NCBI GenBank assembly: GCA_963702105.1
Contig: OY969712.1
Coordinates: 1,798,001 to 1,862,000 of the forward strand
Length of the DNA stretch: 64,000 nt
Direction: 5' to 3'
Origin: ZC4RG20 sp963702105
GTDB taxonomy: Bacteria > Pseudomonadota > Gammaproteobacteria > Steroidobacterales > Rariloculaceae
The notes under the pieces were generated by a model, which did not search any database, was not told the origin of the DNA, and saw nothing but the letters and a program-made list of their open reading frames with translations. Both the position numbers and the translations under genes were made by a program. Shown piece after piece: positions 26,375-34,617 of this stretch (its first letter is position 1; each line of letters starts with the position of its first letter).

Positions 26375-26818
26375 ATGGATCCGTATCGTGAGCTCTTCGA
26401 GGAGTATGTCACCGAGCTGGCCGTCGCTCGAAATGCTGCTTTGGACTGGTGGCGCGAGCTCACGGCCCGTGAGGCGGCGAAATTCGGAAGTGCCGAGTCG
26501 GCCGAGCTCGCCCTCAAACAACGCTGGCCGATGGGACCGACGGCGCATCCCAGAGTCATCGCGGTCTACCGCAAGTACTATTTGGCAGTCGACGAGATCA
26601 ACCGAAGTATTATTGATGATGAAGGGGAGTCTTTTACCTCGCATCCGCTTGACGACTCAGCGTGGCAACCGGACGCTGACGGCGAGGAGGACTGGATTCA
26701 GCACCCACGGGTCGTGCTCTACGAGCGTCTGGATGAGGTTGATGTGGGGCTCGCGCGCTTCATGGACGCCTTTGTCTTTATTCCCATCGGGATGGATTCG
26801 GAAGGCCGTTTGAAATGA
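26375..26818 (+). CDS. Putative immunity protein, copy 1
   Basis: A 147-residue soluble protein starting at the ATG at 26375, 22 bases after the PAAR-like toxin gene. I know no named family. It shares a clear pattern with the next gene: LFxxYV, WW, then P-GP-A-P-V--V-R-Y-L---INR and a C-terminal PIGxDxxG. It is acidic, with no signal peptide or membrane segment, so it would act in the cytosol. Position right after the toxin and duplication of a small acidic gene both fit an immunity protein for the nuclease candidate; this is inference. Confidence 0.65.
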   Translation: MDPYRELFEEYVTELAVARNAALDWWRELTAREAAKFGSAESAELALKQRWPMGPTAHPRVIAVYRKYYLAVDEINRSIIDDEGESFTSHPLDDSAWQPDADGEEDWIQHPRVVLYERLDEVDVGLARFMDAFVFIPIGMDSEGRLK

Positions 26819-26833
26819 CGTCCACGTAGCGAC

Positions 26834-27325
26834 ATGGATGAGAACCCCGCCATCGGCCACGACATCGCTAAGGGCGTCCATAGGCTTGTATCTGGGGCTC
26901 GAGATATGCCGGTGCGAAGAATCGAGAATGCCGAGCTGCTTCCGCAGAGTGGGGAGACCCACACACAGCTCTTCGCTCGATACGTCTCGGCTCTCGAGTG
27001 GGCTGTTTCACTGTCCGTACCTTGGTGGAACGCTCTCGTTCGCCGACAAATGAGTCTTGGACACACGGAGGAAGAGGCGATTCGTGCCAACTATGAGCTG
27101 CGCCCTGCGGGGCCGGCGGCTCGGCCGGAGGTCGTCTGGGTGGTGCGAACGTATTGGCTCGAGTGCGTGAACATCAACCGGCAGCTACCCCCCAACAGAC
27201 GTGTGCCGCCCGAAACGCTCCTTATCGAGTGGCTGCAGAACGGCGGTCGCTCCACACTCGTGGCCGTTTTGTCGGGAATGCCCTACTGGCCGATTGGAAT
27301 CGACCAGAATGGCGAATTCTGCTAG
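26834..27325 (+). CDS. Putative immunity protein, copy 2
   Basis: A 163-residue paralogue of the preceding gene, 15 bases downstream. The shared core is QLFARYVSALEW...WW, GPAARPEVVWVVRTYWLECV, NINR and YWPIGIDQNG. It has an extra N-terminal segment of about 40 residues and differs along most of its surface, as expected if the copies protect against related but different toxins. No function is known. It ends 8 bases before the DUF2169 gene. Confidence 0.62.
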   Translation: MDENPAIGHDIAKGVHRLVSGARDMPVRRIENAELLPQSGETHTQLFARYVSALEWAVSLSVPWWNALVRRQMSLGHTEEEAIRANYELRPAGPAARPEVVWVVRTYWLECVNINRQLPPNRRVPPETLLIEWLQNGGRSTLVAVLSGMPYWPIGIDQNGEFC

Positions 27326-27333
27326 GGCGTTAC

Positions 27334-28407
27334 ATGTCGGCGCTCGATAATAGGTCCCCATTCTCAGCAGAGTTGATATCGCTGCTCGATCAGACCGGCG
27401 GCGAGGTGCGCGTTTTGGTCGTCAAAGGAACTTTCGAATCGGACGGTTCTTCCAGAATCACGATTGCGCCCAATCAAGAACCAATCTGTCTGGCCGATGA
27501 GTTTCGTGGCGAGCCTGGATATTCGAGCGTAATTCGGGAGGCAGATGTCTCGATGCCGAAGCCGCTGGTTGACGTGATCGTCAACGGGTGTGCTCACGCT
27601 CCCGGTGGGAGGCCTGCGACCGACGTGACCGTCGCGTTGGAGGTTGGTAACATTCAGAAGCGGCTTCGCGTGTTGGGGGACCGCGCGGACGACGGAGGTA
27701 GGCCCGCCCGGCCGGCTCCATTCACGACAATGCCTATCATTTACGAGCGTTCATTCGGGGGCGTAGCCCCCGCAGGCGCTAGCAATGAGGAGAGCTATCC
27801 GTTCAATCCGCTTGGAACCGGGTTTCGCGGTGCCTTTTCCGCCGATCCGAACGTTCTTAGCCGTTACCCGAACGTTGAATACGCGTCGACGATCCTAGGA
27901 CCTTCAACCGCTCTAACCGCAGGATTCGGGGTGGTGGGGCGGGGGTGGGAACCGAGGATCCGACTGGCGGGCACCTACGATCAGGCGTGGCTCGACCGGC
28001 AATGGCCGCTCCGACCGGAAGACTTCGACGAACGACACTATCAGTCCGCCCCCGACGATCAGCAGAGCGCAGCCATTCGAGGCGGAGAAGTGGCACGGCT
28101 CGTCAATCTTACCCCCGACGGTTTTTGGGAGTTCCGCATTCCGACTCTTGTCGTACCCGTCTACGTTGTTCACCGACGCGGCTTGGAGCCGGTCCAGTCC
28201 AGGCTCGATACAGTCTGCATATGGCCCGAGCTGCGGCGGGTCGTGCTAACGCTGCGGGCGATTATTCCGGATGCTGCAGTTCAGGTGACGGAAATCGTAT
28301 TGGGGCATATGACCAGTGGTTGGCTTCGGGCTAGAGCGAGCGGCCGGCAGTACTTGGATCATACGAATTTACGCGGGGAAGTGCCGGGAGCCTCGTACTA
28401 CTCATGA
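27334..28407 (+). CDS. DUF2169 domain T6SS adaptor protein
   Basis: A 357-residue protein of the DUF2169 family, which in several T6SSs acts as an adaptor or chaperone loading PAAR-like effectors on the spike. Family features are the early VLVVKGTFE strand, PICLADEFRGEPGYSSVIREADVSMPKP, and MPIIYERSFGG...FNPLGTGFRG. The ATG at 27334 is chosen because it directly follows the preceding stop; the frame is open upstream. It ends in an ATGA overlap with the ketosynthase-like gene. Confidence 0.82.
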   Translation: MSALDNRSPFSAELISLLDQTGGEVRVLVVKGTFESDGSSRITIAPNQEPICLADEFRGEPGYSSVIREADVSMPKPLVDVIVNGCAHAPGGRPATDVTVALEVGNIQKRLRVLGDRADDGGRPARPAPFTTMPIIYERSFGGVAPAGASNEESYPFNPLGTGFRGAFSADPNVLSRYPNVEYASTILGPSTALTAGFGVVGRGWEPRIRLAGTYDQAWLDRQWPLRPEDFDERHYQSAPDDQQSAAIRGGEVARLVNLTPDGFWEFRIPTLVVPVYVVHRRGLEPVQSRLDTVCIWPELRRVVLTLRAIIPDAAVQVTEIVLGHMTSGWLRARASGRQYLDHTNLRGEVPGASYYS

Positions 28408-29454
28408 TCCCTCTCGATATTCTAAGCGTCGGTGCGGTGACGCCGCTGGGCCTGTCAGCGCCGCCGACATGCGCGGCGTTCCGTGCGGGGCTCAAGGCTC
28501 TCGCCGAAGTGTTTTACCGTACGTTCCCTGCAGCGCCCGTCATCGGCGGAAGAGTTCCCGCCTCGGTGCGTCTTCGCCGAACGTATGCGGACTGGCTGAC
28601 AAATCTCGCCACTCGGTCTCTCGCCGAGGCTATATCCGGCCTTGCAGAGCTTCCGGAGATGGCCCTGATCCTTAATTTGCCGGAACCTGCGAGAAAGCAT
28701 CCGGCGTTGCGCTTCGGTTATCAGGACGCGATTCTCGCCAAGTTGCAGGAACGGGTAGCCGTTTCTTTTCCGATCGCGGAAGTGTTGTGCGGCGAAGGCG
28801 CAGGGACGCTGTCGGCCATCCGTCGGGCTGGGGAGCTTCTGGTTTCCAATGCGGCGCGGTATTGTTGCATCGTCGGTGTCGACTCGCTAGTGAATTCCCA
28901 CGATATTGCCGGCCTCGAGGCTGCGTTCCGGCTCAAGGATGTAGATCGGCCGATGGGCATCATGCCGGGTGAGGGTGCGGCAAGTTTCATAGTGGCGCGC
29001 GGGCAGGGTACTCATCCGGGGATGGCACGCATTACAGGGGTTGGGATTGCGAAGAGCAGCGGTTCGAACGTCCTCCCGGATTGCGGCCGGCCTTCGCGAC
29101 GCGATCGAGGCTGCATTAGCCGACGATGGGGCTGGCGAGTCGGCTGTCGAATTTCTAGTTACGGATTGGAACGGCGAGCGAGCCCGTGCAATCGCGCATG
29201 CGATCGCGGAGATGCGAACCTTTCGGACAGTCCGGCCGACCCTGCCGCATTGGCGGTTCGTAGAGGCGGGCGGGTACACCGGCGCCGCGTCCGGGGCGAT
29301 CGCCGTGGTTCTCGCGGCCACCGCTTACCACAAGGGCTACGCCCCTGGCCCGGTCTGCGTTTGCGTCGCCTCGTCGATGGATGACCATGCCGCCTGCGTC
29401 GTTCGACCCTCTCGATTGGCTGTCGCAGAGGGCGCCGGTCGATGGCAGCACTGA
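28404..29454 (+). pseudogene. Beta-ketoacyl synthase-like T6SS cassette protein, frameshifted
   Basis: The frame from 28404 encodes a thiolase-fold protein (MIPLDILSVGAVTPLGLSAP, GVDSLVNSHDIAGLEAA, GIMPGEGAASFIVARGQG) up to about 29090. The rest (GLRDAIEAALADDGAGESAV, YTGAASGAIAVVLAATAYHK) is in the next frame. Removing one C near GGCCGGCC (29084-29092) restores a single chain of about 350 residues. The region normally holding the nucleophilic Cys reads CGEGAGTLSAIRRA, so it probably lacks condensing activity. Such proteins recur in DUF2169/PAAR/TIGR02270 cassettes; their role is unknown. A sequencing error is as likely as a real mutation. Confidence 0.7.
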
Positions 29455-30734
29455 TTCGACCGGGCCATTCCGCGTTCGGAGATCGCGATTCGGCCATTCC
29501 CGAGCTCGTCAGAGATCACTATCTGGATGCTGTCTTCCTGGCAGATACGCGCCCGGCGATGAGCGTTGCGCCAAACGTTGACTTGCGACATTTCACCCGC
29601 CTCGACGAACGTCTGGCCGCCAACTTGGACGGGCTGACGGTGGCTGCGGATAGGGCGTGGCGGGTCGGAGCGGAGTGTCTGATCGCGCCTACGACCGGGC
29701 AGACTTTCACCCTCGGCGTACTCGCGATGCGGGCCGGGCGTTTTTCGCTGCTTCGGCGACTATTCGCATTGGCAGAGGCGGTTCCGGAGACACTAAACGG
29801 CCTCGCGGGGGCATGCGGATGGTTGGAGGCGCGGCAAGGCCGGGCCCTGTCCGAGGAACTATCGCGATCCGGCAGCGCCACGGAGCGCCTTGTGGGAATT
29901 GCGGCGGTGGCGGCGCACCGTCTCGACGGCAGGGTGATCGCTTCGGGTTTCGAGGATCCGTCGCCCGAAGTCAGGGCCGGCGCATTTCGTGCTGCCGCTG
30001 AGCTCGGCTCGCGGCAGTACCTTTCGACGTGTATGGCAGCGCTGGCGAGCGCGGATCCAAATCTTCGATTTTTGGCGGCTTGGTCGGCGGCGCTTCTCGG
30101 AAATCGCACTGATGCAATCGCTGAGCTGCAGCAAGCAGCTCTCGGTGATTCTACAAATGCCGACTCCGCGCTTGTGCTTGCGCTGCAGGCGCTCGGTCCG
30201 AGGGAGGCCCGCGGTCTTCTGGAACGAGTTGCCGAAGACCGGTCAAGGCTGCCGCAACTGGTCCGCGGCGTCGGGGTTTCCGGCGATACCGTATACGTTC
30301 CTTGGCTCATCGATCTTATGTCAGAAGTTGGCGTTTCACGTATCGCCGGCGAGGCGTTCACCACCATAACCGGAGCGGACCTTCGATCGAAACGGCTCAG
30401 TACTGGTGCGCCAAGTGGGTACGAGGCCGGACCTACCGACGACCCCGACGATCCGAACGTCGCGATGGATGCCGAGGAGGGACTACCATGGCCCGATCGA
30501 AGGGCCGTTCACGTTTGGTGGCGAGACAATCGTGAACAATTTGTAACCGGACGAAGGTACTTCCTCGGCGCGGCGCTAACTGAGAAGCTGTGTCTGCAGG
30601 TGCTCGCGCGCGGCTATCAACGACAGCGCATGCTCGCAGCTAGGCACCTGTGCCTGATGCGACCCGGGACGCCGCTTTTCGATACGGCCTGGCCGGCTTG
30701 GCGGCAACTGCGCCATTTGACATTGATGGGATGA
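29442..30734 (+). CDS. TIGR02270-like helical-repeat protein, copy 1
   Basis: A 430-residue cytosolic protein built of HEAT-like helical pairs (SPEVRAGAFRAAAELGSRQYL, NLRFLAAWSAALLGNRTDA). The C-terminal block GDTVYVPWLIDLMSE and AGEAFTTITGADLR, then WW and YFLG, match the TIGR02270 family often found beside T6SS effectors. It overlaps the previous gene by 13 bases and the next by ATGA, so the cassette is one operon. It may hold or present an effector; the biochemical role is not established. A second copy lies at 31359. Confidence 0.78.
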   Translation: MAALIRPGHSAFGDRDSAIPELVRDHYLDAVFLADTRPAMSVAPNVDLRHFTRLDERLAANLDGLTVAADRAWRVGAECLIAPTTGQTFTLGVLAMRAGRFSLLRRLFALAEAVPETLNGLAGACGWLEARQGRALSEELSRSGSATERLVGIAAVAAHRLDGRVIASGFEDPSPEVRAGAFRAAAELGSRQYLSTCMAALASADPNLRFLAAWSAALLGNRTDAIAELQQAALGDSTNADSALVLALQALGPREARGLLERVAEDRSRLPQLVRGVGVSGDTVYVPWLIDLMSEVGVSRIAGEAFTTITGADLRSKRLSTGAPSGYEAGPTDDPDDPNVAMDAEEGLPWPDRRAVHVWWRDNREQFVTGRRYFLGAALTEKLCLQVLARGYQRQRMLAARHLCLMRPGTPLFDTAWPAWRQLRHLTLMG

Positions 30735-31348
30735 ACGATATGGGCGGTCCACGTCTTCCGGGCCCCGCAGGGGCCGAATCTATCGGCCCTGCGGGCCTCG
30801 ATCTGCCGGGACCGATCGGTCTAGATGCCGGAAGTGGTGCCGCAGTCCTGCGGCGAGTCGTCACGAGCGTTACGAAGGACTGGGAGCCGCCAAGTCCGCG
30901 GACCACTCCGGAAATCGTCGTGCGCGGCCGGACTCTGGAGGCGGCAGGCCGCGAACTCGATGCCCTTCCGGAGTGGGGCCAAGGTGGCGGTATGATTCGG
31001 AACGATCCGATTCCTGCCGGCAGAACCGCGGAGGTCAGCGTCCAATTGCACGCGCACTTGTTGAAGCGTTTGCCGCGTTGGGCGCATTACGACGACGCGA
31101 GCGCTGCCGCTAAGGCGGAGTGGGATCGAATGATGAGGGCGTTGACTGCCCACGAAGAGCGTCACGTTGCGATTGCGATCGAGGAAGCCGATCGGTGCGC
31201 GCACGACCTCATGGGAATCGAAATAGAGCACGTTGCGTCGACGGTTACCGAAGCAAATCGGCGCATGCACGACCGTCAGGTTCAGTACGACGACGAGACA
31301 AACCACGGCGAGAAAAATGGCGTAACTCTCGACATCTCGATTTCCTGA
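30731..31348 (+). CDS. DUF922-like putative zinc protease in T6SS cassette
   Basis: A 205-residue protein. The start at 30731 sits in an ATGA overlap with the upstream gene. A Gly/Pro-rich N-terminus (PGPAGAESIGPAGLDLPG) precedes a domain matching DUF922: TTPEIVVRGRTLEAAGRELD, LKRLPRWAHY, then WDRMMRALTAHEERHVAIA. HEERH fits the HExxH zinc-protease motif. No signal peptide is seen, so export through the T6SS is the obvious route; it may be a second effector attacking target proteins. Substrate, delivery and immunity are not shown by the sequence. Confidence 0.72.
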   Translation: MNDMGGPRLPGPAGAESIGPAGLDLPGPIGLDAGSGAAVLRRVVTSVTKDWEPPSPRTTPEIVVRGRTLEAAGRELDALPEWGQGGGMIRNDPIPAGRTAEVSVQLHAHLLKRLPRWAHYDDASAAAKAEWDRMMRALTAHEERHVAIAIEEADRCAHDLMGIEIEHVASTVTEANRRMHDRQVQYDDETNHGEKNGVTLDISIS

Positions 31349-31358
31349 CGACGAGACC

Positions 31359-32621
31359 GTGCTCACCGCATCAGACAGCCCTTCACTGCATCTCGAGCGC
31401 CATATGGAAGACGCGGCGTTTCTCTGGAGCGTCCGTGATGCAGCCGTGGGAGATAACGAGTACGCGCTAGAGGATCTCGCGCTGCTCGACTATCGCATTG
31501 AGGCGCACTTGGATGGATTGCGAGTTGCCGGTCCGAGGGCGTGGGAACGCTGCCTGGCGGCTCTCGATTCAGTCGACCCGGGAAGAGCGTTCAACGCAGC
31601 TGTCCTGGCGCTCTCGAGTGACGACGGCGGACGGTTGGCTCAACTCCTCGACATTGCGAGCCAAGCGCGAGGCCTGTTGGGGGCCACGTCTTCCGCTTTC
31701 GGTTGGGTCGAGGCGAATGACGCGAAGCGTTGGCTTCAGCCGATGCTAAGGGCGCGGGCGCCGATATATCGGGAATTGGGAATTAGGGGTTTCGCCATGC
31801 ATCGCATCGATCCGGGCCCAGGATTGACGGCGCTCTGTGCGGACTCCGACGGGCTCACGCTCATGAGAGCGCTGCGAACCGTCGGCGAGCTCCGACGCCG
31901 CGATCTAGTCGGCGTCCTACGTGCACAGTTCTCTTGCGATTGGCTGGAACTTCGGTCATGGGCGCTTTGGTCTGCGGTGTTGATCGGTGATGCATCGGCG
32001 TTGCCGCCGCTCGCAGAGCTCATCCGTGATGCTCCGTCGCTCTCGTGTCCGCATGCAATGCAACTGGCCTTCCGCGCCATGGATCTCGCGCATGCTCGAC
32101 ATGTCATCAAGGCGCTCGCTCAGGATCGGGCGCGGCTTCCGGACGCCGTCACAGGCTGCGGCATCTCGGCGGACCCACTTTACATTCCGTGGCTCATGGG
32201 GCTTATGTCAGATCCTGAGCTCGCTCGGAAGGCCGGCGAAGCCTTTTGCATGATCACGGGAGTGAATCTCCGGAGCGATGGCCTTGCTGGAGACCCGCCG
32301 AGAAGCGTCGACCCCGGAGTGCTCGAAGACGACGACGGCGCAGGTCGTCCCGGTAGCTCCGACGCTGACCTCGATTGGCCGAATCCGCGGCTCGTTCGCG
32401 AATGGTGGGAGCTGCATTCGGGCCATTATCGTCAGGGGACGCGCTACCTCGCGGGGGGCCGCGTAGACCGGGACCATTGCTTGCGTATTCTCAAAGAGGG
32501 TTACCAAAAACAGCGTGCCGGAGCTGCTTACGAGCTGGCGTTGATCGATGGGGAAGCGCCGCTCTTCGAGTGGCGAGCGCCAGGGTTCAGACAACGGCGG
32601 ATCCTCGGGCTCGGCGCTTGA
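31359..32621 (+). CDS. TIGR02270-like helical-repeat protein, copy 2
   Basis: A 420-residue paralogue of the protein at 29442, starting with GTG 10 bases after the DUF922 gene. It shares SADPLYIPWLMGLMSDPE, AGEAFCMITGVNLRSD and a C-terminal YLAGGRVDRDHCLRILKEGYQ with copy 1, but the two are clearly diverged. Flanking the protease candidate with two copies suggests that one or both serve the effector, as chaperone or immunity. That is inference from order alone. Confidence 0.76.
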   Translation: MLTASDSPSLHLERHMEDAAFLWSVRDAAVGDNEYALEDLALLDYRIEAHLDGLRVAGPRAWERCLAALDSVDPGRAFNAAVLALSSDDGGRLAQLLDIASQARGLLGATSSAFGWVEANDAKRWLQPMLRARAPIYRELGIRGFAMHRIDPGPGLTALCADSDGLTLMRALRTVGELRRRDLVGVLRAQFSCDWLELRSWALWSAVLIGDASALPPLAELIRDAPSLSCPHAMQLAFRAMDLAHARHVIKALAQDRARLPDAVTGCGISADPLYIPWLMGLMSDPELARKAGEAFCMITGVNLRSDGLAGDPPRSVDPGVLEDDDGAGRPGSSDADLDWPNPRLVREWWELHSGHYRQGTRYLAGGRVDRDHCLRILKEGYQKQRAGAAYELALIDGEAPLFEWRAPGFRQRRILGLGA

Positions 32622-32678
32622 CGACGTGTCTTTGGCGTCTTGGCGTTTGGAGCTGCGCGGCCGCCAGGAGGTGGATTG

Positions 32679-32849
32679 GTGAAGATTCCGGGGGCCGGCG
32701 TCATTCTTCTCGCCATCGCTGCGCTGCTCGTCGCGTTTGCCATACGAGGCTACGTCCGCGAGGGTCGTTTGATGCCTCAACACAAGACCTGGTTGATGAT
32801 TGCAGCGATCTTCGTCGTCGTATCTATCGCTTCGTCGCTGATGAGATAG
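32679..32849 (+). CDS. Small two-helix membrane protein
   Basis: A 56-residue protein, GTG start at 32679, chosen because a near-perfect AGGAGG (32667-32672) lies 6 bases before it. Two hydrophobic helices (GVILLAIAALLVAFAI and WLMIAAIFVVVSIASSL) are joined by a basic loop. No family recognised. It closes the effector cassette, so an inner-membrane immunity or helper role is possible. The 150 bases after it, up to tagH, show no gene. Confidence 0.6.
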   Translation: MKIPGAGVILLAIAALLVAFAIRGYVREGRLMPQHKTWLMIAAIFVVVSIASSLMR

Positions 32850-33000
32850 CGGCATGCGGTCGGCGAGTGGCTGGATCGGATCAGCCTCTGAGTGGTTTAC
32901 TACGATCCCGAACAGAACTCGAATCGAACAGCCTGGCTCGCAAGGCTAGGTCAAGACGGCTATCATTGGCGCCACGGGGGGCAGCGCAGTATCGGGGGCC

Positions 33001-34617
33001 ATGGCTTTAACGCTGCGTATATCAAGCTTTCAGGGCCAGGGGATGGGAGCCGATGCCACTCGCGTCTTCCAGACGGGCGGGACCATCGGCCGCGCGCCCG
33101 ACAACGATTGGGTGCTCCCGGACCCAGAGCGATTCGTCTCGAGCCAGCATGCGGTGATCTCCTTCGAGGGCGGGGCCTACGTGCTGACGGACCACAGTAC
33201 GAACGGGACGATCGTAAACGGAAGACAGCTCGCGAAGGGCGGGCGGGTTTCTCTCGCGACCGGAGACCTGGTAACCATAGGGAGTTACGAGATCTCGGTG
33301 GCCGTCGAGACGGCCCCCGGTGCGCAGCCTTACCCGTCCGCCGCCCCGAGCCGCCTCGACCCGTTTTTCGAGCCTGACGCCGCCTCCATCCCCGGTGCCG
33401 GGAGCAGCGTGGACCCGCTCGACTTCTTCGCGGACGTTCGCGACGTATCCGTGCCGCAGGCGCCTTCGGCCGCGCCGGATCATACGCCGGCGTATTCGGA
33501 CTTCTTCGCGCCGCCGTCGGTCTCTCGCGATCCGCATATGCCACATCCGCCGCGGCGGTCGGAGCCGCCGGCACGGCCGCAAGGCCCGCCGCCTGCGGGT
33601 AGGAGCGAGGGCAAAGGCGGGAGCAAAGGCGGGGGCATGATCCCGGAAAACTGGGACGAGACCGGCTTCTCCACCGCATCGCAGCCGGGCCCGGCACCCG
33701 GTCGCTCCTCCACCGGGTCGATGCAGGCGCCGGTTCCCGAATCGTGGAGCGACGCCGATCCGTTTGCCGCGGAACGGTCCGCGGCCGAGCGGCCGGCGCC
33801 CGAGCGACCGCCGGCCGAGGATTTCTTTGGCCCGCCGCCAGAGAGCGATGCTTTCGGTCAGGCGGCCGGCGTCCCCGAGTCGCCGCCTGTGTCTTCCGCC
33901 CGCCCGGCCGCCTCGCAGCCTCCGAATCCTTCTCCTCCTGCTGCTCCGACGGCCCCGCCGCTGGCGCCTTCGACGCCGGCGCCGAGCCCGGGCGCACGAG
34001 CGCCCGCGCCCGCGGCCGCCGCCGGCACGAGCACCGCGGACCTCGGCGCCTTGCTTCGCGCCGCCGGCATCGACCCGGCCACCGTGGACCCGACCGCGCT
34101 CGCCTCCCTCGGCGACATCCTGCGCGTCGTCGTAGACGGGCTTATGGACGTGCTGCGGGCCCGCGCCGAGATCAAGAACCAGTTCCGCGTCGCGATGACG
34201 ACGCTGAAACCGGTCGAGAACAACCCGCTGAAGTTCTCCGCCAGCGCGGAGGACGCGCTTTTCAATCTATTCTGCCGCCGAGGCCAGAGCTTCAAGGCCC
34301 CGGTCGATGCGTTCCGGGAGGCGTTCGACGACCTGAAGGCCCATCAGATCGCGACGATGGCCGGCATGCGCGCGGCATTCACCGCGCTCATGGGGCGCTT
34401 CGATCCGGAGCGGCTGCAGGAAGGCTTCGATCGCGGGCTCAAGCGCGGTGTGCTGCTCGACGTCATGAACAAGACGAAGTACTGGGACCTCTACTGCGAG
34501 ATGTATCAGGAGCTCGGCGACGACGACGCGACGTTCCGGCGCCTGTTCGGCGACGTCTTCGCCCAAGCCTACGAGGAGCAGATGCAGCGCTTGACGGCGC
34601 TGCAGAGAAAGCGATGA
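33001..34617 (+). CDS. tagH: T6SS FHA-domain protein TagH (Fha)
   Basis: A 538-residue protein. Residues 1 to about 100 form an FHA domain that reads phosphothreonine: GGTIGRAPDNDWVLPD, SSQHAVISFEGG and DHSTNGTIVNGR. A long Pro/Ala-rich disordered linker (about residues 105-345) leads to the conserved C-terminal type VI domain (NPLKFSASAEDALFNLF, KYWDLYCEMYQELGDDD). Fha proteins bind a phosphorylated partner made by PpkA, such as TssL in Agrobacterium, and switch on assembly. It is coupled to tssJ by ATGA. Confidence 0.92.
   Translation: MALTLRISSFQGQGMGADATRVFQTGGTIGRAPDNDWVLPDPERFVSSQHAVISFEGGAYVLTDHSTNGTIVNGRQLAKGGRVSLATGDLVTIGSYEISVAVETAPGAQPYPSAAPSRLDPFFEPDAASIPGAGSSVDPLDFFADVRDVSVPQAPSAAPDHTPAYSDFFAPPSVSRDPHMPHPPRRSEPPARPQGPPPAGRSEGKGGSKGGGMIPENWDETGFSTASQPGPAPGRSSTGSMQAPVPESWSDADPFAAERSAAERPAPERPPAEDFFGPPPESDAFGQAAGVPESPPVSSARPAASQPPNPSPPAAPTAPPLAPSTPAPSPGARAPAPAAAAGTSTADLGALLRAAGIDPATVDPTALASLGDILRVVVDGLMDVLRARAEIKNQFRVAMTTLKPVENNPLKFSASAEDALFNLFCRRGQSFKAPVDAFREAFDDLKAHQIATMAGMRAAFTALMGRFDPERLQEGFDRGLKRGVLLDVMNKTKYWDLYCEMYQELGDDDATFRRLFGDVFAQAYEEQMQRLTALQRKR

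Noticed and set aside
28404..29454. Programmed +1 frameshifting in the ketosynthase-like gene
   Set aside because: No rare codon, stop or slippery run at the switch; a plain one-base insertion explains it better.
30740..30830. GC-rich inverted repeat (GGCCCCGCAGGGGCC ... GGCCCTGCGGGCC) as a terminator
   Set aside because: It lies inside the DUF922 coding sequence and encodes the repeated PGPAG/GPAG segment; no T-tract.
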